Shown here: piece by piece, positions 25,620 to 33,688 of the stretch | How positions within the stretch are numbered: position 1 is the stretch's first letter | How the letters are laid out: the number at the start of each line of letters is the position of its first letter | Source of the DNA: Sphingomonas sp. IC081 | GTDB lineage: Bacteria > Pseudomonadota > Alphaproteobacteria > Sphingomonadales > Sphingomonadaceae | Direction: 5' to 3' | Length of the DNA: 64,000 nucleotides | Assembly: GCF_006874585.1 (NCBI RefSeq) | Contig: NZ_CP029762.1 | Coordinates: 651,922 to 715,921 of the forward strand | Translations under genes and position numbers: made by a program | Notes under the pieces: generated by a model | The model's database searches: none | The model's input: the letters and a program-made list of their open reading frames with translations, nothing else | What the model was told of the DNA's origin: nothing

Positions 25620-28556
25620 ATGGCGTTTTTCACACAGATTCGTCGCGGAATCGCGACTCTTGATCGTCGCAGCGCGCTGGGTTTGAGCGTTTCCGCCACA
25701 GCGCTGTTCGCATGTGCAGCACCGACTGCGGCCTTTGCGCAAGACGATGCCGCGCAGGCGCCGACCACTGCCGAGGCCGACGCCATCGTCGTCACCGGTC
25801 GCCGCGCCGCGCTTCAGTCCGCCGATGATCGCAAGAAGAACGCGATCTCCATCGTCGACTCGGTCGTTGCCGACGATGCCGGCAAGTTGCCGGACAACTC
25901 GATCACCGAAGTCCTGCAACGCGTCCCCGGCGTTACGATCGTCCGCTTCCAGTCGCTGAACGACCCCGACCACTATTCGGCCGAAGGCTCCGGCATTCAG
26001 GTTCGTGGCATGTCCGGCGTCGCCTCGCGCCTCAATGGCCGCGACATCTTCAGCGCCAATGGCGGTCGCTCGCTTCAATTCAGCGACGTCACCCCCGAAC
26101 TGATGCAGGCCGTGGACGTCTACAAGTCGTCGACCGCCGACCAGATCGAAGGCGGTACCGGCGGCGCGGTCGACCTGCGCACCAAGCTGCCGTTCGACTA
26201 TGGCTACGGCCTGCACTTCGCTGGCAGCGCGGACCTCAGCATGGGCGATCTGTCCCAGAAGTCGGACTATTCCGCCTCGGGCCTGGTCGCCGGCAAGTTC
26301 AACACCGGCATCGGCGATCTCGGCTTCGTCTTCGACTACGCGCACAGCCAGCTGTCGACGAAGTCGCAGTTCGTGCGCATGGAGGAGTTTTACCGGACCA
26401 ATATCCAGGGCAACGACTACTTCATTCCGGGCGGCTACACCTACGGCGAGGAAAACTACCAGCGCAAGCGCGACGGTATCTACGGTGCCGTGCAGTGGTC
26501 GCCGACCCAGGACCTGACGCTAACCGGCATCTACTTCCAGTCGAAGTACAGCAACACCGACTTCGAGTACGGCTCGTTCGTCACCTCGCAGAGCCTCGCA
26601 GTCGATCCGTCGCAAAGCCAGTTCAACGAGAATGGCGGCCTGATTTCCTCGCCGGCCGTATTCCAGCGTGACCCGGCGACCGGCCTGCCGACCGGCGCAC
26701 CGATTTCGAGCGGCGGCACTTCCGCGTTCTGGAAGGGCAAGAACAAGACCGAAGACATTTCGGGCTCGTTGAACTGGAAGCCGGCAAACCTGCCGATCAC
26801 CGTCCAGGCCTCGTACCAGCACACCAAGTCCACCGCCTCGGTTGACCGTATCTCGGTGTTCCGTACCGTCAACTTCCCGACCAGCTACGGGCTCGACCTG
26901 AGCGGCAGCCTGCCGCAGATCTCGGTACCCGACAGCACCCAAGCCGCGCTGCTCGACCCTGCCAATTACGCATGGCAGGCGGTGATGCCCCACAACAACG
27001 ACAACGCAGGCAAGATGGACTCCGCACAGGCGGACCTCACCTATGACGTCGGTGAAGGCTTCTTCAAGGCCGTCAAGGTCGGCGGACGCTGGGCGAAGCG
27101 GACCGAGCGTGACCTCGATAACGGCTACGCGTGGTCGGCACTGGGCCAGGGCTGGAACGGCTCGCCGGTGGTGTCGTTTGCCGACGGGCGTTCGGGCGAC
27201 TACGAATCGCACGTGTTCAAGGACTTCTTCCGCGGCGATATCCAACTGCCCGGAACGCAGTACTTCCCTGCCATCGACTTCATCCGCAACACCAGCGTAC
27301 AGGGCTTCTTCGACCTGTACGGCGGTTCGCCGGGTCGTACGCCCGGGTTCATCCTGCCGGGCGACCAGACCAACTACTCGACCAAGACACTGGCCGGTTA
27401 CGCCATGGTCAACTTCGGCACCAACTGGGGTGAATCCGAACTGACCGGTAACCTCGGCGTGCGCGTGGTGAACGTGAAGAACCAGAGCACGGGTTACTTC
27501 CAGCAGACCTCGACGCAGTTCGAACGCGACGGTGTGATCTATACGGTCGCCAATACTGCGGAAATCCGCAGTGCCGGTGCAGAATACACCCGTGTCCTGC
27601 CCGCCGTGAACGTGACGTATGCCCCCGTGGAATCGGTCAAGGTTCGCGCCGCATACAACATCACGATGGACAACGCCTCGTTCTACGACCTGCGCGCATC
27701 GGGAACCCTGGGGGTCAACACGATCGCCGGTTCGGGTGGTAATGGCGCTCCCAATACCTTCGCCAACTACACCACCACCAGCGGCGATCCGACGCTGAAA
27801 CCGACGATGTCGAACAACTTCGACCTGTCGCTCGAATGGTATCCCAAGCCCGGGACGACGCTGCACATCGCCGGCTTCTACAAGAGCATCAAGGACCTCG
27901 TCGTCTTTGGCGCCGCCCAGCGCGCCATCACGGTTCAGTTCGCCGACGGCACATCGGAACAGGCGCTCGCCACGACCAACGATGCCCACACCTCGGATGA
28001 AACCGCAACGGTCAAGGGCATCGAACTCGGCGGCCGCACGTTCTTCGACCAGCTTCCCGGCTGGCTCGCAGGCTTCGGCGTTGAAGCGAACTACACCTTC
28101 ATCGACAGCAAGAACCCCGGCGACCTCTACTTCGACATCGACGGCGTGAAGCGTAACGACGTGCCCTTGAAGGGCCTGTCGAAGCACAACGTGAACGCCG
28201 CGCTCCTTTACGAAAAGGACCCGTTCTCGCTGCGCATCGCCTACAGCTGGCGCTCGCGCTATCTGCAGTCGACCACGGCAAGCGGCACGAACAACAGCTA
28301 CGTCTATACTGACGCTTCGGGTGCTACCACCAGCGTTGCAACCAACCTGCCGGTCTATGGCGCCAGCTACGGCACCCTGGATGCCGGCATCACCTTCCGC
28401 GTGAACGACCATTTCAACTTCCAGCTTCAGGCCCAGAACATCCTGAACGCCACGCAGAAGACCGTGATGGGCGGCTACCCCGGCGGCGAACTTTACGGAC
28501 GCAGCTGGTTCCAGAGCGACCGTCGCTACCGAATGGGCATCAACGTCACGTTCTGA
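25620..28556 (+). CDS. TonB-dependent receptor, carbohydrate type
   Basis: A complete 978-residue outer-membrane receptor: signal peptide about 1-41 (ending AFA-Q), a TonB-box-like EADAIVVTG segment (53-61), a plug domain (about 80-200, with NSITEVLQRVPGV), and a large beta-barrel ending in MGINVTF with terminal Phe. It belongs to the Caulobacter/Xanthomonas long receptor group. Start ATG 25620 has GGAGGGG upstream. The perfect operator 45 bp before the start and the surrounding enzymes make uptake of xyloglucan oligosaccharides the likely role. The halogenase-like gene follows after 62 nt with a hairpin between. Confidence 0.94.
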   Translation: MAFFTQIRRGIATLDRRSALGLSVSATALFACAAPTAAFAQDDAAQAPTTAEADAIVVTGRRAALQSADDRKKNAISIVDSVVADDAGKLPDNSITEVLQRVPGVTIVRFQSLNDPDHYSAEGSGIQVRGMSGVASRLNGRDIFSANGGRSLQFSDVTPELMQAVDVYKSSTADQIEGGTGGAVDLRTKLPFDYGYGLHFAGSADLSMGDLSQKSDYSASGLVAGKFNTGIGDLGFVFDYAHSQLSTKSQFVRMEEFYRTNIQGNDYFIPGGYTYGEENYQRKRDGIYGAVQWSPTQDLTLTGIYFQSKYSNTDFEYGSFVTSQSLAVDPSQSQFNENGGLISSPAVFQRDPATGLPTGAPISSGGTSAFWKGKNKTEDISGSLNWKPANLPITVQASYQHTKSTASVDRISVFRTVNFPTSYGLDLSGSLPQISVPDSTQAALLDPANYAWQAVMPHNNDNAGKMDSAQADLTYDVGEGFFKAVKVGGRWAKRTERDLDNGYAWSALGQGWNGSPVVSFADGRSGDYESHVFKDFFRGDIQLPGTQYFPAIDFIRNTSVQGFFDLYGGSPGRTPGFILPGDQTNYSTKTLAGYAMVNFGTNWGESELTGNLGVRVVNVKNQSTGYFQQTSTQFERDGVIYTVANTAEIRSAGAEYTRVLPAVNVTYAPVESVKVRAAYNITMDNASFYDLRASGTLGVNTIAGSGGNGAPNTFANYTTTSGDPTLKPTMSNNFDLSLEWYPKPGTTLHIAGFYKSIKDLVVFGAAQRAITVQFADGTSEQALATTNDAHTSDETATVKGIELGGRTFFDQLPGWLAGFGVEANYTFIDSKNPGDLYFDIDGVKRNDVPLKGLSKHNVNAALLYEKDPFSLRIAYSWRSRYLQSTTASGTNNSYVYTDASGATTSVATNLPVYGASYGTLDAGITFRVNDHFNFQLQAQNILNATQKTVMGGYPGGELYGRSWFQSDRRYRMGINVTF

Positions 28557-28566
28557 TAAAAGAAAC

Positions 28567-28594
28567 ATCGGGCGGGCCAAACGGTCCGCCCGAT
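28567..28594. terminator. hairpin between receptor and halogenase genes
   Basis: ATCGGGCGGGCC (28567-28578) and GGTCCGCCCGAT (28583-28594) form a 12-bp stem with one G-U pair and a 4-nt loop. No T-tract follows. It may attenuate rather than stop transcription, giving more receptor than halogenase mRNA. Confidence 0.5.
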
Positions 28595-28618
28595 CCACAT
28601 CGGGGAGCGTGTGGTTTC

Positions 28619-30199
28619 ATGGATGCCAAGGTGAAGCGGATTCTCGTGGTAGGCGGCGGTACGGCTGGCTGGCTTACGGCCGGTTATCTCGCCAAGATGC
28701 TGGGGGCCGATCTGCCCGGCGGGATCTCCATCACACTCGTCGAATCCCCCGACATCGGGATCATCGGAGTAGGCGAAGGCACGTTCCCTACCATTCGCCG
28801 CACGCTGGAGCGTATCGGCGTCCGTGAAAAGGACCTGCTTCGCCGCTGCGAAGCGACCTTCAAGCAAGGCGTGAAGTTCGTCGACTGGCTGCACCCCGCC
28901 GGTCATGGCGGTGCCGACAATTATCTTCACGGCTTCCAGGAAGCGGACGATCGCAAGGGAGGGCCGGAATACCTGCCCTACTGGCTATTGGGCGAAGCCG
29001 GCGACATGCCCTGGGATGAGGCCAGCACACCTCAGAAACGCGCGGTCGACGCACTGCGTGCGCCCAAGTTGGCCAATCATCCCGAATATGCCGGGGTACT
29101 TAACTACGCGTTCCATTTCGATGCCGGGGCGCTGGCGTTGCTGCTTCGTGACCAGGGCATCGCCAACGGTGTTCTGCACATTGCCGATACCGTGCAGGAA
29201 GTGCTCTGCACCGAGGACGGCGCCATCGCGGGTGTGCGCACTCAAGCGCACGGGGTGCTGGAAGCCGACCTCTTTATCGATTGCTCCGGTTTCCGAGCCG
29301 AACTGATCGGCAAGGCATTGGGGCAGAAGTGGAAAAGCTGCACCGACGTGCTGTTCTGCGACAGCGCGATTGCCGCGCAGGTGCCTTACGACACGCCGAC
29401 CACCCCGATCCAGTCCTGCACTCTTTCCACAGCCCGTGATGCCGGCTGGATCTGGGACATCGGCCTCCAGACCCGGCGAGGCACTGGCTATGTCTTCTCC
29501 TCTGCCCATTGCGATCCGGAAACGGCAGAACGAACCCTGCGCAGCTATCTTGGCACGCACGGCGAAACCGCCTCAACGCGGCGCCTGCAGTTCAATGCCG
29601 GATATCGCGAAGTCAACTGGTACAAGAACTGCGTCGCGGTCGGACTTTCCAGCGGGTTTTTCGAACCTCTGGAGGCAACGGGCATCGTCTTTGCGGAAAT
29701 CGCTGCAGGTGCGATTGCCAACCTGTTCCCCTGGGCAGGCGACTATGAGACTTCGGCGCGCCAGTTCAATAGGGGCATGCTCGAACGGTACGAACGCGCC
29801 CGTGATTTCCTCAAGCTTCACTACAGCCTGACACAGCGCCGGGACACCGATTTCTGGCGCGACAACGTGCGGGCTGAAACGGTTCCGGACAGCCTGAACG
29901 AACTGCTCGACCGATGGCGTCACCGGCCGCCGAACGAGAAGGACTTCAACCCCAACGTCGACATCTTCCCCGCCACCAGTTGGCAATGCATCCTCTACGG
30001 GATGGGCTGGAAGACCGATCTGTCGGCAAAGGCCGGAATCATGCGCCTGAGGCCCGAAGCCCGCGAAGCCTTCGAGCAAGTGCGGCGTCAGAGCGAATAT
30101 GCCGTAACGAACCTGCCCGGCAATCGCGAACTCACTCGCCAGATGCTCGCACCGCAACCGGGATCAACGATCCAGGCCTTTGCCGGGATCCGCGCGTAG
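28619..30199 (+). CDS. tryptophan-halogenase-family flavoprotein
   Basis: A 526-residue protein of the FADH2-dependent halogenase family. The FAD-binding GGGTAGWLTAG is at 12-22, GVGEGTFPTIR at 51-61, the catalytic-lysine position at K82 in TFKQGVKF, and the conserved NWYKNCVAVGLSSGFFEPLEATG near 340-360 with the active-site Glu region. The usual WxWxIP flavin-site motif is modified to WIWDIGL. Members of this family beside TonB receptors are common in Caulobacterales, Xanthomonadales and Sphingomonadales, and their natural substrates are mostly unknown; free tryptophan should not be assumed. It has no signal peptide, so it acts in the cytoplasm and would need a flavin reductase encoded elsewhere. 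Confidence 0.9.
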   Translation: MDAKVKRILVVGGGTAGWLTAGYLAKMLGADLPGGISITLVESPDIGIIGVGEGTFPTIRRTLERIGVREKDLLRRCEATFKQGVKFVDWLHPAGHGGADNYLHGFQEADDRKGGPEYLPYWLLGEAGDMPWDEASTPQKRAVDALRAPKLANHPEYAGVLNYAFHFDAGALALLLRDQGIANGVLHIADTVQEVLCTEDGAIAGVRTQAHGVLEADLFIDCSGFRAELIGKALGQKWKSCTDVLFCDSAIAAQVPYDTPTTPIQSCTLSTARDAGWIWDIGLQTRRGTGYVFSSAHCDPETAERTLRSYLGTHGETASTRRLQFNAGYREVNWYKNCVAVGLSSGFFEPLEATGIVFAEIAAGAIANLFPWAGDYETSARQFNRGMLERYERARDFLKLHYSLTQRRDTDFWRDNVRAETVPDSLNELLDRWRHRPPNEKDFNPNVDIFPATSWQCILYGMGWKTDLSAKAGIMRLRPEAREAFEQVRRQSEYAVTNLPGNRELTRQMLAPQPGSTIQAFAGIRA

Positions 30200-30220
30200 C
30201 CTCGCAGGACAGGAACAGCG

Positions 30221-30260
30221 ACTAGCGGCGGCAAGAACCCGTTCTTGCCGCCGTCCTAGT
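30221..30260. terminator. 40-nt inverted repeat after the halogenase gene
   Basis: CGGCGGCAAGAAC (30226-30238) is exactly complementary to 30241-30253, and ACTAG (30221-30225) pairs with CTAGT (30256-30260) across a 2-nt bulge. This long hairpin lies 21 nt after the stop and probably ends the receptor-halogenase transcript before the GH39 promoter. Confidence 0.65.
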
Positions 30261-30313
30261 AAACGGGTCCATCAAGCCGAAACGCCAGCGACGTGACACC
30301 TTGCAATCAATAA

Positions 30314-30327
30314 TGATTGCGCTAACA
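30314..30327. promoter_or_regulatory. putative LacI-family operator before GH39
   Basis: TGATTGCGCTAACA; its reverse complement TGTTAGCGCAATCA differs at one base from the site before GH3. It lies 40 bp before the GH39 start, downstream of the terminator-like repeat, so GH39-GH43 is likely a separate unit of the same regulon. Confidence 0.55.
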
Positions 30328-30367
30328 TTCCGCAAAACAGCAGCTCGGATCTGCTTGAGGGAGATGC

Positions 30368-31933
30368 ATGAAAACTCTGGCCCTTTCCATCATTGCGCCG
30401 GTCACGATGCTCTGTGCCGGACCGGCTGGCGCCGCCAGCTCGGCCGAACGTGTAGTCCGCATCGACGCTGCCCGTGCCGGCGCGCCGGTCGATCGGTTCT
30501 ACGATCTTTCGGTCGGATCGGACTACCCCGGCACTCTGAGGCGCGTCGACAGCCAGGCGCAATTGCAGGTCGCCTCCGACGAACTCGGCTTCCGCTACAT
30601 CCGTTTCCACGACATCTTCCATGATGTGCTGGGTACCGTCCGCAAGGAAAACGGGCAGATCGTCTACGACTGGAGCGGCATCGACGCGCTGTATGACGCG
30701 CTGCTCGCCAGAAAGATCCGACCTTTCGTGGAGCTGGGCTGGAGCCCGGCCGCGATCCGCACTTCGGACCAGCAGCTGTTCTACTGGAAGGGCAATACCT
30801 CGCACCCCCATCCGGCAGAGTGGCGCAAGCTGATCCATGCCTTTGTCACCCATCTGCGCGCGCGCTACGGCGCCGAGGAAGTGCGCAGCTGGTACTTCGA
30901 ACTGTGGAACGAACCCAATCTCGACGGGTTCTGGGAAGGCGCCGACCAGCGCGCCTATCTTGACCTCTACGCCGATACGGCAAGGACCATCAAGGCCATC
31001 GACCCGCGCCTGCGTGTCGGCGGCCCGGCAACCGCCGGGGCGGCCTGGGTCCCCGAATTCCTGGCCTTTGCGGCCGAGCACAAGTTGCCGGTCGACTTCG
31101 TGGCGACCCATACCTACGGCGTCGAGGGCGGTTTCCTCGACGAACAGGGCAAGCAGGACACCAAGCTCTCCTCCTCGCCCGACGCGATCATCGGCGATGT
31201 GCGGCGCGTGCGCGAGCAGATCGAGGCTTCCGCCTATCCCGGCATCCCGCTCTATTTCACCGAGTGGAGCACCAGCTACACCCCCCGCGACTTCGTGCAC
31301 GACAGCTATGTCAGTGCGCCCTACATCCTCACCAAACTCAAAAAGACCGCCGGCATGGTGCAGGGCATGAGCTACTGGACCTACACCGACCTGTTCGAGG
31401 AGCCCGGTCCGCCGCCCACGCCCTTCCACGGCGGGTTCGGACTGATGAACCGCGAGGGCATCCGCAAGCCGGCATGGTTCGCCTACAAGTACCTCCATGC
31501 CCTGCGCGGCCGGGCCATCCCGGTGGCGGACGAATTCACGTTCGCCTCGCGCGAGGGCAAGGCCGTCAGCGCGGTGGTCTGGGATTGGCACCAGCCCGAG
31601 CAGACCCTGAGCAACAAGCCGTTCTACACCCGCCTCCAGCCATCAAGGGCGAGCGATCCGGTAACGATCCGCTTCGAGCACCTCGCGCCGGGCCGCTACC
31701 GGCTCGAGACGCACCGCACCGGTTATCGGCACAACGATCCGCTCTCGCTCTATATCGACATGGGCATGCCGGAATCCGTCGATGCCGCACAGCTCGATCG
31801 CCTGCGCCAGGAAACCGCCGACACGGCGGAAACCGGCAAGACCATCTCCGTCGGCCGTGACGGCACCGCCTTGGTCGAACTGCCGATGCAGACCAACGAC
31901 GTCGTGCTCGTAACGCTGAAACCCGCCTCGTGA
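30368..31933 (+). CDS. GH39 beta-xylosidase-type glycoside hydrolase
   Basis: A 521-residue secreted enzyme (signal about 1-22, ending AGA-A). The clan-A barrel has the acid/base E182 in FELWNEPNL and the nucleophile E299 in LYFTEWSTSY, both with GH39 context (YIRFHDIF near residue 78 is also typical). A beta-sandwich follows at about 390-521. Expected activity is beta-xylosidase; alpha-L-arabinopyranosidase-type activities also occur in GH39. It overlaps the next frame by a GTGA at 31930 and probably forms a two-gene unit with GH43. Confidence 0.91.
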   Translation: MKTLALSIIAPVTMLCAGPAGAASSAERVVRIDAARAGAPVDRFYDLSVGSDYPGTLRRVDSQAQLQVASDELGFRYIRFHDIFHDVLGTVRKENGQIVYDWSGIDALYDALLARKIRPFVELGWSPAAIRTSDQQLFYWKGNTSHPHPAEWRKLIHAFVTHLRARYGAEEVRSWYFELWNEPNLDGFWEGADQRAYLDLYADTARTIKAIDPRLRVGGPATAGAAWVPEFLAFAAEHKLPVDFVATHTYGVEGGFLDEQGKQDTKLSSSPDAIIGDVRRVREQIEASAYPGIPLYFTEWSTSYTPRDFVHDSYVSAPYILTKLKKTAGMVQGMSYWTYTDLFEEPGPPPTPFHGGFGLMNREGIRKPAWFAYKYLHALRGRAIPVADEFTFASREGKAVSAVVWDWHQPEQTLSNKPFYTRLQPSRASDPVTIRFEHLAPGRYRLETHRTGYRHNDPLSLYIDMGMPESVDAAQLDRLRQETADTAETGKTISVGRDGTALVELPMQTNDVVLVTLKPAS

Positions 31934-31950
31934 CCGACCAGGGAAATACC

Positions 31951-33597
31951 ATGAGCCTGACCCGCCGCACCATGTTCAAGGGCGCGCTTGCCGGCGCGGC
32001 CCTGCCCGCCGCCGTTCCCCCCGCTCTGGCCGCTCTGGCCCCTGCACTCGCGAGCGAGGCGGCGGCACGCGCGCCTGGCCGCGCGCCGACCTGGGGAACA
32101 GGCCCCGAAGGCCAGCGCAAGGCCGATCTCGGCAACGGCACGTATCGCAACCCGATCCTGTCCGGCGATCATCCCGACCCGTCGATCCTGAAGGACGGCG
32201 ACGTCTACTACATGACGTTCTCCTCCTTTGACTACTACCCCGGGCTGGTGATCTGGCAATCGCGCGATCTGGTGAACTGGTCGCCGATCGGCCCGGCCCT
32301 CACGCACAATCTCGGCAGCGTCTGGGCTGTCGATCTCGTGAAGCACAAGGACCGCTACTTCATCTATCTCCCGGCCGCCCCCGATGGCAAACCCTGGTCG
32401 ATCTACGTGATCTGGGCAGATGACATCCGCGGCCCCTGGAGCGATCCGGTCGACCTCGACATTCCCGGCTGCATCGATCCGGGCCATGTCGTGGGCGAGG
32501 ATGGGCGGCGCTATCTCTTCACCAACGGCATCCGCAAGGTCCGGCTGACCGATGACGGCCTTACCACCGATGGTCCGCTGGAAAAGGCCTACGATCCCTG
32601 GCGCTATCCCGACGACTGGATCGTCGAGAACTTCGCGCCGGAAGGACCCAAGCTGCTGCGCCGCGGCGACTGGTTCTACCTTGTCACCGCCATCGGCGGT
32701 ACTGCCGGTCCGGTCACCGGGCACATGGTCATCACCGCCCGCTCCCGCTCCGTCCATGGGCCATGGGAGCATTGCCCGTACAATCCCATCGTTCGCACGC
32801 AAGGCACGGCGGAGCCCTGGTGGTCGCGCGGGCATGCCACGCTGGTCGAAGGACCGGCGGGCGATTGGTGGATGGTCTACCACGGCTACGAGAACGGCCT
32901 GCGCACGCTTGGCCGCCAGACATTGCTGGAACCGATCGAGTGGACCGGGGACGGCTGGTTCAGGGCACGCGGCGGCGACCTCTCGCAGCCGCTTGCCAAA
33001 CCGGCTGGCGGCAAGCCGGGTCCATCGCTTCCAGCTCTGTCCGACGACTTCTCCGCGGATCGCATGGGCCTGCAGTGGACCTTTTTCGCGCCGGACGGCG
33101 ATGCCAAGCGCTCGGCATACCGGCCCGGCGGCCTGGTGCTCGCCGCGAGCGGCACTTCCCCTGCGGATTCCCCGCCGCTCACCTGCATCGCCGGGGATCG
33201 CAGTTACCAGGCCGAGATCACGCTCGACCTGCTGAGCGAGGATGCCGAGGCGGGCCTGCTGCTGTTCTACAACCACAAGGCCTTTGTCGGGCTGGGCTTC
33301 ACGGCCAGGACGCTCAAGCTCTTCGAATACTCGCAGGAGTTGCCGTGGGCCGGGATCCCCCATTCCGCCCGTACCTTGCGCCTGCGCCTCACCAACCGGG
33401 AAAATGTCGTGACCTGGCACTTCTCACATGACGAGGGCCGCAGCTGGCAGCGCCACGATACGCGCATGGAAGTCTCGGGAATGCACCACAACACCTTCGG
33501 CGGGTTCCTCAGCCTGCGCCTGGGCATCTATGCCGCCGGAAAGGGCGAAGTGCGCCTGCGCGACTTCCGCTACCGTGCCAATGCCATGATCGCATAG
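31951..33597 (+). CDS. GH43 beta-xylosidase / alpha-L-arabinofuranosidase
   Basis: A 548-residue protein with a twin-arginine leader (LTRRTMFKGAL, residues 3-13). The five-bladed propeller shows GH43 residues: base D76 in HPDPS, pKa modulator D176 in CIDPG, and acid E231 in APEGPKL. A C-terminal beta-sandwich (about 350-548) closes the protein, as in two-domain GH43 beta-xylosidases. ATG 31951 has CCAGGGA upstream; the frame also allows GTG 31930, which overlaps the GH39 stop. It could remove xylose from xylo-oligosaccharides or arabinofuranose from arabinosylated xyloglucan; the sequence does not decide between these. Confidence 0.9.
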   Translation: MSLTRRTMFKGALAGAALPAAVPPALAALAPALASEAAARAPGRAPTWGTGPEGQRKADLGNGTYRNPILSGDHPDPSILKDGDVYYMTFSSFDYYPGLVIWQSRDLVNWSPIGPALTHNLGSVWAVDLVKHKDRYFIYLPAAPDGKPWSIYVIWADDIRGPWSDPVDLDIPGCIDPGHVVGEDGRRYLFTNGIRKVRLTDDGLTTDGPLEKAYDPWRYPDDWIVENFAPEGPKLLRRGDWFYLVTAIGGTAGPVTGHMVITARSRSVHGPWEHCPYNPIVRTQGTAEPWWSRGHATLVEGPAGDWWMVYHGYENGLRTLGRQTLLEPIEWTGDGWFRARGGDLSQPLAKPAGGKPGPSLPALSDDFSADRMGLQWTFFAPDGDAKRSAYRPGGLVLAASGTSPADSPPLTCIAGDRSYQAEITLDLLSEDAEAGLLLFYNHKAFVGLGFTARTLKLFEYSQELPWAGIPHSARTLRLRLTNRENVVTWHFSHDEGRSWQRHDTRMEVSGMHHNTFGGFLSLRLGIYAAGKGEVRLRDFRYRANAMIA

Positions 33598-33688
33598 CAC
33601 GTTGCGCGAGCCCGGCTTGCCGGAAGCGGGGCCCCGTGAATATTCCGGGTTTCCCGCTTCCGACAAACCGGCCAAAGCACGTGCCGTG

